Source of the DNA: an uncultured Rhizobiaceae group bacterium
GTDB lineage: Bacteria > Pseudomonadota > Alphaproteobacteria > Rhizobiales > Rhizobiaceae
Direction of reading: 5' to 3'
DNA length: 64,000 nucleotides
NCBI GenBank assembly: GCA_937930635.1
Contig: CALHCF010000019.1
Location: 33,343-97,342, forward strand
Shown: piece by piece, positions 35,592-42,915 of the stretch
Layout: every line of letters starts with the position of its first letter
How positions within the stretch are numbered: position 1 is the stretch's first letter
Notes under the pieces: generated by a model
Told to the model about the DNA's origin: nothing
The model's database searches: none
What the model saw: only the letters and a program-made list of their open reading frames with translations
Program-made: the position numbers and the translations under genes

Positions 35592-36202
35592 GCAGACTGT
35601 TGCTTGCAGGAGCAGGCGGCCATGGCCGCGTTGTTGCCGGGGTTGCGGAAACCCTTGGCTATTCAAACATCAGTTTCGCAGATGCCCGTTTCCCCGAACT
35701 GGGCAAAAACGGCGTCTGGCCAGTTATCTCCGGCGACCTGAAACCGCAGAGCGGCAGCGACTTTTTTGTTTCCATCGGATCGAACCAAAGACGCGCAGAC
35801 ACCGATACAACACTTGGTCATCCGTCGATGCCGGTTCTGGCTCACCCCAATTCAACAATTTCTCCTCATGCAAATGTTGGTGCGGGCAGTATCGTTATGG
35901 CCGGTGCGGTGATCAACGGTTTTGTGGCTACCGGCCGGTGTTGCATTATCAATACCGCATGTTCGGTCGATCATGATTGTGTGCTCGATGACTATGTTCA
36001 TATTTCACCAGGCGCTCATCTGGCCGGCCAGGTCAGGGTTGGAAAACGGTCCTGGATCGGGATCGGCGCTGTTGTTCGCGAAGGGGTCATCATTGGCGCG
36101 GATGTAGTTGTGGGTGCGGGCGCTGCTGTCGTGAACGATGTTGCCGACGGGCAGACCGTTGTTGGCAACCCCGCCAAACCGCGAGGGCCGGTGTCATGTT
36201 AA
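35588..36202 (+). CDS. PglD/NeuD-family sugar O/N-acetyltransferase
   Basis: 204 residues. An N-terminal Rossmann-like domain (LLLAGAGGHGRVVAGVAETLG) is followed by a left-handed beta helix of hexapeptide repeats from about residue 85 to the end. CSVDHDCVLDDYVHISPG contains the catalytic histidine of PglD. PglD acetylates the 4-amino group of the UDP-4-amino sugar made by PglE, using acetyl-CoA. Genes 5' and 3' fit that pathway. Other NeuD-like acetyltransferases act on sialic acids, but no sialic acid genes are seen. Confidence 0.9.
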   Translation: MSRLLLAGAGGHGRVVAGVAETLGYSNISFADARFPELGKNGVWPVISGDLKPQSGSDFFVSIGSNQRRADTDTTLGHPSMPVLAHPNSTISPHANVGAGSIVMAGAVINGFVATGRCCIINTACSVDHDCVLDDYVHISPGAHLAGQVRVGKRSWIGIGAVVREGVIIGADVVVGAGAAVVNDVADGQTVVGNPAKPRGPVSC

Positions 36203-37395
36203 ACGGTCCTTTCCCACCATGGCCCAATTTTACCCAGGAAGAAGCCGACGCTGTCAGCCGGGTACTCTTGTCCAACAAAGTCAGCTCATGGACGGGCGAT
36301 GAAGTTGGGCAGTTTGAACAGGAGTTTGCCCGGTTTGCAGGTGCGGATCATGCGATTGCTTTGGCCAACGGCACTTTGGCGCTCGATCTTGCTCTGCATG
36401 GCCTCAGGATAGGGGAGCGCAATGGCGGTCGTGCCACCGATGAGGTGATCGTGACATCGAGAAGTTTCGTTGCATCTGCATCCTGCATCGTCAATGCAGG
36501 CGCAAAGCTGATCTTTGCAGATGTTGATCGTAACAGCCAAAATATAACATCTCACACAGTAGAGCAGCACTTAACCGCCAACACGCGGGCCATTATTTGC
36601 GTCCATCTGGCAGGCTGGCCGTGTGACATGGACGGCCTCAAAGCCCTTGTACAAGGGCATGATATCCATCTGATCGAGGATTGTGCGCAGGCCCATGGTG
36701 CCGTTTACAAAGGACGCCCCGTGGGTGGCCTGGGCGATGTGGCGGCATGGTCATTTTGTCAGGACAAAATCATGTCCACCGGCGGCGAAGGCGGCATGGT
36801 AACGTGCAATGATGAGCAGCTTTGGCGGCGTATGTGGGCGTTCAAGGATCATGGAAAAAGCTATGCTGCAGTTTTCGAACGTGATCATCCACCGGGGTTT
36901 CGATGGTTGCATGAGAGTATCGGGACCAACTGGCGCATGACCGAAATGCAGGCAGCGATCGGTCGCATACAGCTCAAACGAATGCCGGACTGGCATGCTG
37001 CCCGCACCGCCAATGCCACAGACGTGAAAACTTCTCTTGCACCCTATGCTGGCGAAAACGGTTACCTGCGTATCCCGGAAATGGCCTGTGGAGCCTGTGG
37101 TGACCTATGCGATCACCAACCGGCTTGTCGTCATGCCTACTACAAGTATTACGCGTTTGTACGGCCGCAAAATCTGCCTGATGGCTGGACTCGTGACACG
37201 GTGGTTGAAAAGCTTACCGCACAGGGTTTGCCCTGCATGCCGGGCACGTGCTCTGAAATTTACCTTGAGAAAGCCTTTGACGGCATGGGGTGTCGTCCCG
37301 AACGCTCGCTACCCACCGCAAAAGAGCTTGGTGAGACAAGTTTAATGTTCTTGGTCCATCCTGGAGTCACCAAGATCGAGATCGATCTGGGTTAG
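36196..37395 (+). CDS. DegT/DnrJ/EryC1 sugar aminotransferase (PglE-like)
   Basis: 399 residues, PLP-dependent fold type I. The PLP lysine is Lys191 in AWSFCQDKIMSTGGEGGM, and VTSRSFVASASCIVNAGAKLIFADVD and LIEDCAQAHGA are the standard family segments. Expected reaction: transfer of an amino group from glutamate to the 4-keto sugar made by the downstream dehydratase. A Cys-rich loop (MACGACGDLCDHQPAC, about 295-310) is somewhat unusual. The gene overlaps the acetyltransferase by 7 nt. Confidence 0.9.
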   Translation: MLNGPFPPWPNFTQEEADAVSRVLLSNKVSSWTGDEVGQFEQEFARFAGADHAIALANGTLALDLALHGLRIGERNGGRATDEVIVTSRSFVASASCIVNAGAKLIFADVDRNSQNITSHTVEQHLTANTRAIICVHLAGWPCDMDGLKALVQGHDIHLIEDCAQAHGAVYKGRPVGGLGDVAAWSFCQDKIMSTGGEGGMVTCNDEQLWRRMWAFKDHGKSYAAVFERDHPPGFRWLHESIGTNWRMTEMQAAIGRIQLKRMPDWHAARTANATDVKTSLAPYAGENGYLRIPEMACGACGDLCDHQPACRHAYYKYYAFVRPQNLPDGWTRDTVVEKLTAQGLPCMPGTCSEIYLEKAFDGMGCRPERSLPTAKELGETSLMFLVHPGVTKIEIDLG

Positions 37396-37419
37396 ACTAA
37401 CTCCAGGGGCTGGATAGCA

Positions 37420-39309
37420 ATGTACGACCGTCTCACAAATCTGTCTCGTGTGACCAAGGGAGCGATTCTGCTCTATACCGACATGGGCTTGATCGCGGTC
37501 TCTCTTTTTGCGGCCATTCAACTCAGTTTGAACAGCCTGTGGCCCCGGCAGGCATTCGTCGAAAGCATGCCGCTTATTCCCGTATTGCTTTTTTCAGCAG
37601 CGGTACTGACGAGGGTTTTTCGCCTTCATCTGACGAAACTTGGCGGATATGAAGCGAAGGCTGTCCTGAAAGTATCGGTTTGGGTGGTTCTTCTGACGGC
37701 AATTGCCGCAACATCAAATTTTGTCTTCTCGGTCTCTGTGCCTTTGACCACGCCGATATTGTTTGGGCTGATCCTGGGCCTCTCCATCTTTGTCAGCCGC
37801 TTTTCAGCCATTGCCTTCTTGACCTGGCTGGAAGACCACTCCCTCAAAAGGATCCCCGTTGCTGTATACGGAGCCGGGGCGGGTGGATTGCAGTTGATTG
37901 CGGCACTTAAAAGTTCGCGGCTTTACCGCCCCGTTTTGTTTGTGGACGACAACACCAAACTGCAAAACCTCGAAATCTCAGGATTGTTGGTATATCCGCC
38001 ATCCACTCTCGAAAAGCATTTGGCAGATGGCCGTATCGAGAAGGTATTTCTTGCCATTCCATCAATTTCTCCGGCCAAAAGACGCCAGAAAATAAGCGCC
38101 CTCCAAAGCCTTGATTGCGAGGTTCTTGAACTCCCCTCCTATATCGAGATGATTCAGTCAGGTGGGATGCTGCGCAGCCTGCGCCCGGTGGATCCAGAAG
38201 ACCTTCTTGGTCGGGCTGGTGTTGATCTGGGTATTCCCGAAGTAGCGGAAACCTATGCCGGAAAAAATGTGTTCGTCAGCGGTGCGGGAGGTTCAATCGG
38301 CTCTGAGCTATGCCGGATGCTGATGGAGATCGCTCCGCGCAAGCTTGTTCTTTTTGAGGTGTCGGAATACTCGCTATACGCCATCGAACAGGAACTTCGA
38401 GGCCTGGCCGGTGAGCTTTATATCGAGCTGGTGCCTGTGCTTGGAAGCATAGTCGATCAGCAGCAGCTCGAGGGCCTTTTTAAAATGCACTCGATACAGG
38501 TTGTTGTTCATGCCGCAGCCTACAAACACGTACCACTGGTTGAAGCCAACGAGCTTGTTGGCATCCGAAACAACGTTGTCGGAACCAAAACGCTTGCGGA
38601 AGCAGCAGTCACTTGTGGCGTTGAACGTTTCACAATGATTTCGACCGACAAAGCAGTACGTCCCACCAACGTTATGGGCGCCACCAAACGTCTTGGTGAA
38701 TTGATCATTCAAAACCTCGCATCCCGTGGACATGAAACGATCTTTTCGATTGTTCGTTTTGGAAATGTGCTCGGTTCATCAGGATCGGTCATACCGCTGT
38801 TTAAGCGCCAGATTGAAAGCGGGGGTCCTGTTACGCTAACCCACGAGGACGTGACGCGATATTTCATGACAATTCCTGAAGCAGCCCGCCTTGTCCTCCT
38901 GGCTGGGTGTTATGCCGAAGGGGGTGATGTGTTCGTGCTCGATATGGGCGAGCCGGTGAAGATCCGTGACCTGGCAGTTCAGATGATCGAACATTCAGGC
39001 AATACCATCCGTGATGCCGGTAATCCCAATGGGGATATCGAAATTTGTGTTACCGGCCTTCGTCCAGGCGAAAAGCTGTATGAAGAACTTCTGATAGACC
39101 CGGATAATCTGCCAACTCCCCATCCCAAAATTCTTCGCGCGCGTGAGAATACACTGACAACACAGCAGCTTCAGACCGCGCTGGTTCAGCTGTCACGGGC
39201 AATAAGCACAGAAGATTCCGCCCTCGCACGGCAAACCTTGAGCACCTGGGTTGAGGGCTATCGTGAGCCGGATCATGAGCCGGTTAAGCTGACGCAATCC
39301 GCAGCTTGA
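37420..39309 (+). CDS. UDP-sugar 4,6-dehydratase, membrane-bound (PglF/WbpM/CapD type)
   Basis: 629 residues. Four N-terminal membrane helices (about 15-130) are followed by a CoA/nucleotide-like domain (VAVYGAGAGGLQL) and the extended SDR domain with VFVSGAGGSIGSELCRMLM. The motif ISTDKAVRPTNVMGATKRLGE holds the catalytic Met-x3-Lys variant that replaces Tyr-x3-Lys in this family. It would convert UDP-GlcNAc to the UDP-4-keto-6-deoxy sugar, the first step to bacillosamine. Last gene of the coupled set. Confidence 0.92.
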   Translation: MYDRLTNLSRVTKGAILLYTDMGLIAVSLFAAIQLSLNSLWPRQAFVESMPLIPVLLFSAAVLTRVFRLHLTKLGGYEAKAVLKVSVWVVLLTAIAATSNFVFSVSVPLTTPILFGLILGLSIFVSRFSAIAFLTWLEDHSLKRIPVAVYGAGAGGLQLIAALKSSRLYRPVLFVDDNTKLQNLEISGLLVYPPSTLEKHLADGRIEKVFLAIPSISPAKRRQKISALQSLDCEVLELPSYIEMIQSGGMLRSLRPVDPEDLLGRAGVDLGIPEVAETYAGKNVFVSGAGGSIGSELCRMLMEIAPRKLVLFEVSEYSLYAIEQELRGLAGELYIELVPVLGSIVDQQQLEGLFKMHSIQVVVHAAAYKHVPLVEANELVGIRNNVVGTKTLAEAAVTCGVERFTMISTDKAVRPTNVMGATKRLGELIIQNLASRGHETIFSIVRFGNVLGSSGSVIPLFKRQIESGGPVTLTHEDVTRYFMTIPEAARLVLLAGCYAEGGDVFVLDMGEPVKIRDLAVQMIEHSGNTIRDAGNPNGDIEICVTGLRPGEKLYEELLIDPDNLPTPHPKILRARENTLTTQQLQTALVQLSRAISTEDSALARQTLSTWVEGYREPDHEPVKLTQSAA

Positions 39310-39472
39310 TCGCCGGTCTTAAGGTAAACAAACCCTTTCATTGATTGCAGAAAAGTACATCTAAATTTCACTCCCCTTTTGAACTTAACGTAACGCGACG
39401 CTGATAGAAATTGGCCATGCGCGGTCTCGTTCGCGTCAAAAAAAGCAATTTACTAGGGGCTTGGATTTGAAA

Positions 39473-42340
39473 ATGAAGATTACTTCGAAATGGAAGGACT
39501 TTATGTCCAGGAGCGGGGCCAGCTTTCCTGCATTTGATTGGGATAGCTTTTTTCAGGGAAACAATACACCGATCACGCCCAGAATTTTTCTGAACGAGAA
39601 GTCGAACTCCGGAAATGATTTTCTTCGCGGCTCATCTCGTGACGATGTTCTGGACGGCGGCAAAGGCAATGATGACATCCGCGGCGGTGGCGGTGATGAT
39701 CTGCTGGAAGGCGGAACCGGTAACGACGAATTGCGCGGCGGCCGGGGCCAAGACATGTTGTTTGGTGGAACTGGTAAAGATGATCTGCGCGGCGGTCGTG
39801 GTGATGATCTGCTTGAGGGCGGAGCTGGTAACGACGAACTGCGCGGTGGCCAGGGCCAAGACAAGCTATTTGGTGGGACTGGTAAAGACGATCTGCGCGG
39901 CGGTGGCGGCGAGGATCTACTTGAAGGTGGCGCTGGTAACGACCAACTGCGCGGCGGTCGCGGTGATGATATTTTGCGCGGCGGCGAGGGCAATGATGTG
40001 CTGCGCGGCGGCAGCGGTGACGACTACCTCGATGGTGGTGCTGGTTCAGACCGGGTATCCGGTGGAGATGGCAACGACACGCTGGTTTATGTCTATGGCG
40101 AGAACGTAGACGCCTCTGACATTTACAATGGTGGCCGTGGCCAGGACAAATTGCGTCTGGAATTTACTCTTGAAGAGTGGGTTGCCCTGAATGGCGACGA
40201 GAATTTGCTGGCTGATGAATTGCAGGAACTTCAGGACTTTATCGCTCAACGTCTTACAGATTCAGGTGAAACGGGTCGCGGTACTTTTGAGTTCGAGGCT
40301 TTTGATTTGCGCGTAACGCGGATCGAATCCGTGGAAGTCGTAGTTGATGGTCAGGTCATCGATCCTAGCGTTGGGATTGAGCCTCCCAACAATGAGGTCG
40401 ATGCCCGTGACGATGTTGCTGCTGCAACTGTTGAAGGTTCAACGGCATTTTTTGCTGGCTCTGAACTACAAGCCGGACTGGTTGTTTCCGGCGATGGAAC
40501 AGTCGTAGATGTGCTCGCCAACGACGCTGTTGAAGACGGCGTGGGCAGCGTTCGCCTGGTCGAAGGTCCAGAAGCCGGATCCGTTGTCTTGAACGACAAC
40601 AATACATTCACGTTCTCAACTGACGGTGATTTTGTCGAACTTGCCCAGGGTGAGGTGCGTACTGTCACGTTTACCTATGAAGTTGTCGATGCCGATGGCG
40701 ATTCTGATCAGGCCACCGTGGAAGTGGAAGTAACTGGTGTGAATGATGCGCCGGAAGCCACGGACGTTGCTGTAGAAGTTACGGAAGCCGATTCTCAGGT
40801 AGAAGCGGTGGTTCTGGAAAGTGGTCCAGTCGATGTGCTCAATGCAGGCACTTTCTTTGTGCTGGATTACGACTCCGGAGAGGTGATGCCTGTCCGCCGT
40901 ACAACTGGTTCGCTGGATTTTGACGATGTCGCGCCGACCAACGGTCTGATCGTGCATCTTAACCCGAATACAAATGGTGCAGTTCTCTCGGCAGCAACCG
41001 TGTCCGATGGTTTGGTAACAGTTGTTGATGCATCTTCGATTGACGTTGCCGGTTACGATGGCGGTTGGTTTGTGTATGAGGATCAACTCTTTGTTGAAGA
41101 CGCTCTTACAGGTGCTAACGTTACTGCAACTGCTTTGGTCGATACGCCGGATGGCCTGGCTGAGCTTGCAATTAATCTGGTCAATGTGAACTACGATTTC
41201 ACGCTGGGCACCTATACAGCCAGCGTCGGCAACGCGAGTGCTGCGGTGACACCGGCAGTTGGATCAGGCGATGGCACGGTGCTGATCGAGGCTCAGGCTA
41301 CCGACCCTGACAACGGCGCCATTCTTACCTATACCGTAGATGATACCGGCCTGATTGGTTCTGTTGTCAACAATGGTGACGGCACATTTACCTACAGCCA
41401 GGACAACCAGTTTGGTTCGCTTGCTGTTGGTCAGGTCGCCACAGAAACCTTCACCTATACGGTGACGGATGAGAATGGCGCATCGGATACAGCCTCTGCG
41501 ACAGTGACCATCGTGGGAGAGAACGATAACCCCGATGCACAAGCACTCGAAGGAGAAGTGGTTGCCCGTGGTGATGGCGTTCCCGGTTTTGAAACGGAAG
41601 TCGGACCAAGCATAGCTGGAAATGCGGGTCTGTGGTTTGTCACTGACTATGATACCGGTGACACCAGCACGGTTGTTCGGACGACAGGCGCACTGACTTT
41701 TGAAGATGTTGCACCGACCAATGGTGCCGTGGTTCATATCAATGCCAACACCAGCAATTGGTTCATAGAAGCAGCCACATTCACTTCGGGAGCCCGAAGC
41801 GATGTTGATGCCGAGAGCTTTCAGGTCTCGGGTTATGATGGTGCCAGCCTGATTTATAATGGTGCACTTTACCTCACCGAACATGGCTCGGATATCGACA
41901 TCTCGTTTACTGCCACAGATGTGGAGACTCCGGACGGAAGGGCAGATTTCAACTTCGAATTCACCGGCCTTTCCTATTTGGATGACGGCAATCCGGTTGC
42001 GGTTAGCCTTGAAAGCGCAACGGTTTCCGTTCCGCGTACTGCGGCTGATACCGATGTGTTGTTTACAGCTGAAGCATTCGATCTGGATGCCGATGACGTG
42101 CTGACATATTCAATCGACGCTTCACAGACCCTTGGTAACGTCACGGATAATGGCGATGGCACATTCCTCTACTCGACAGATGGTCAATTCGACAATCTGA
42201 ATTTGGGAGAGAGCTATGTCGACACTTTCTTCTATACTGTAGATGACGGTAATGGCGGTACTGATACGGAACAGGTGTCAATTCTCGTCAACGGAATTGG
42301 TAACTTCTTTGGTGAAGAGAACGACTTCGTCATTGGCTAA
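39473..42340 (+). CDS. RTX-repeat, cadherin/VCBS-like surface protein
   Basis: 955 residues from the ATG at 39473 (a TTG at 39461 would add four). No signal peptide. After ~45 residues comes a block of Ca2+-binding nonapeptide repeats (GGxGxDxLx) to about residue 203. Then come acidic beta-rich domains, including VCBS/cadherin-like segments (RTVTFTYEVVDADGDSDQATVEVEVTG) and two copies of a ~240-residue module. Such proteins are exported by type I systems and bind calcium at the cell surface or in the matrix. Repeats normally sit at the C-terminus; here they are N-terminal. No type I secretion gene is adjacent. Confidence 0.8.
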   Translation: MKITSKWKDFMSRSGASFPAFDWDSFFQGNNTPITPRIFLNEKSNSGNDFLRGSSRDDVLDGGKGNDDIRGGGGDDLLEGGTGNDELRGGRGQDMLFGGTGKDDLRGGRGDDLLEGGAGNDELRGGQGQDKLFGGTGKDDLRGGGGEDLLEGGAGNDQLRGGRGDDILRGGEGNDVLRGGSGDDYLDGGAGSDRVSGGDGNDTLVYVYGENVDASDIYNGGRGQDKLRLEFTLEEWVALNGDENLLADELQELQDFIAQRLTDSGETGRGTFEFEAFDLRVTRIESVEVVVDGQVIDPSVGIEPPNNEVDARDDVAAATVEGSTAFFAGSELQAGLVVSGDGTVVDVLANDAVEDGVGSVRLVEGPEAGSVVLNDNNTFTFSTDGDFVELAQGEVRTVTFTYEVVDADGDSDQATVEVEVTGVNDAPEATDVAVEVTEADSQVEAVVLESGPVDVLNAGTFFVLDYDSGEVMPVRRTTGSLDFDDVAPTNGLIVHLNPNTNGAVLSAATVSDGLVTVVDASSIDVAGYDGGWFVYEDQLFVEDALTGANVTATALVDTPDGLAELAINLVNVNYDFTLGTYTASVGNASAAVTPAVGSGDGTVLIEAQATDPDNGAILTYTVDDTGLIGSVVNNGDGTFTYSQDNQFGSLAVGQVATETFTYTVTDENGASDTASATVTIVGENDNPDAQALEGEVVARGDGVPGFETEVGPSIAGNAGLWFVTDYDTGDTSTVVRTTGALTFEDVAPTNGAVVHINANTSNWFIEAATFTSGARSDVDAESFQVSGYDGASLIYNGALYLTEHGSDIDISFTATDVETPDGRADFNFEFTGLSYLDDGNPVAVSLESATVSVPRTAADTDVLFTAEAFDLDADDVLTYSIDASQTLGNVTDNGDGTFLYSTDGQFDNLNLGESYVDTFFYTVDDGNGGTDTEQVSILVNGIGNFFGEENDFVIG
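39671..39994 (+). repeat. Three 108-bp higher-order repeats in the RTX block
   Basis: Units at 39671-39778, 39779-39886 and 39887-39994 each encode 36 residues built from four nonapeptides ending LRGG, LEGG, LRGG, and LFGG or LRGG. Units 1 and 2 are the most alike at the DNA level (shared GGCCAAGACA and GGTAAAGA). This shows recent duplication of a four-nonapeptide block rather than of single nonapeptides. Confidence 0.85.
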
Positions 42341-42353
42341 TGTGCCCTCCGGG

Positions 42354-42385
42354 CCTGCCGGCATTCGATTGTGGATGTCGGCAGG
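42354..42385. terminator. Stem-loop after the RTX gene
   Basis: CCTGCCGGCAT and ATGTCGGCAGG form an 11-bp stem with one G-T wobble around a ~10-nt loop, 14 nt after the RTX stop. There is no clear T-tract, so it may be a transcript-end or stability hairpin rather than a classical terminator. Confidence 0.4.
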
Positions 42386-42433
42386 TTGCGGTCAGACCCG
42401 GGGCTTCTTCTAAAGACCTGAAGAGTTCCTAAA

Positions 42434-42676
42434 TTAGGTGCTGGTCAGGTGCTGGCGTTTCTGCGTTTTCAAGAACTCCAGCCCTTTTTCAGTGACCCGA
42501 ACCATCGGGACCTGATCTGTGTCCAGCTCCCGCTCCAAAAAGCCGCAATCCACGGCATCTTCCCAAATTGAAAGCCTCGGACAGGATGTCTTCCAGGCAT
42601 CCATTACGTCTCTGTAGGGCTTTGGTTCTCGGGCGATCCAACTTACAAGGTCGGCGACAAGAGACACGTTTTCCAT
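42434..42676 (-). CDS. Small conserved-type hypothetical protein, winged-helix-like
   Basis: 80 residues from the ATG at 42676, which has GGGAGG 10 nt upstream. The sequence ENVSLVADLVSWIAREPKPYRDVMDAWKTSCPRLSIWEDAVDCGFLERE followed by VRVTEKGLEFLK has the look of a small winged helix-turn-helix (helices, then a strand-turn-strand with VTEKG). I recall similar unnamed proteins in alphaproteobacteria, but no function can be assigned. It stands alone between the RTX gene and the flavoprotein gene. Confidence 0.7.
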   Translation of the reverse strand: MENVSLVADLVSWIAREPKPYRDVMDAWKTSCPRLSIWEDAVDCGFLERELDTDQVPMVRVTEKGLEFLKTQKRQHLTST

Positions 42677-42915
42677 GATTGGCAAACCTCCCTATAGGGG
42701 TGAACTACCCAATTAGAATGCCCCGGGCTGTGCTTAGTCAAGGCAGCGCATGGGCGGCCAGCTTATGTGTATCGCGAAGGTAAGTTTCTTCGAGTGCCGC
42801 ATGATAGGAGTGGACGCTTTGAAAAAATGCCGCTCGATTGTGGCGTCATCGCGAGGCTTCCCTCTATTCTCCACACAAGCGTGCAAGAGTGAAGCTTCGA
42901 CTGGAGACAGGTACA

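Noticed and set aside
39553..39993. A 146-codon minus-strand frame, Pro/Arg/Ser rich
   Set aside because: It is the antisense reading of the RTX repeats; its own regular composition comes from the GGxGxD codons. No ribosome-binding site.
39671..39994. Regular repeats that could suggest a CRISPR array
   Set aside because: The periodicity is 108/27 bp, in frame with the RTX coding sequence, without unique spacers and without cas genes.
42341..42915. Possible mobile element between the RTX gene and the flavoprotein gene
   Set aside because: Only a small conserved-type gene and a stem-loop are present; no transposase, integrase or flanking direct repeats are visible.
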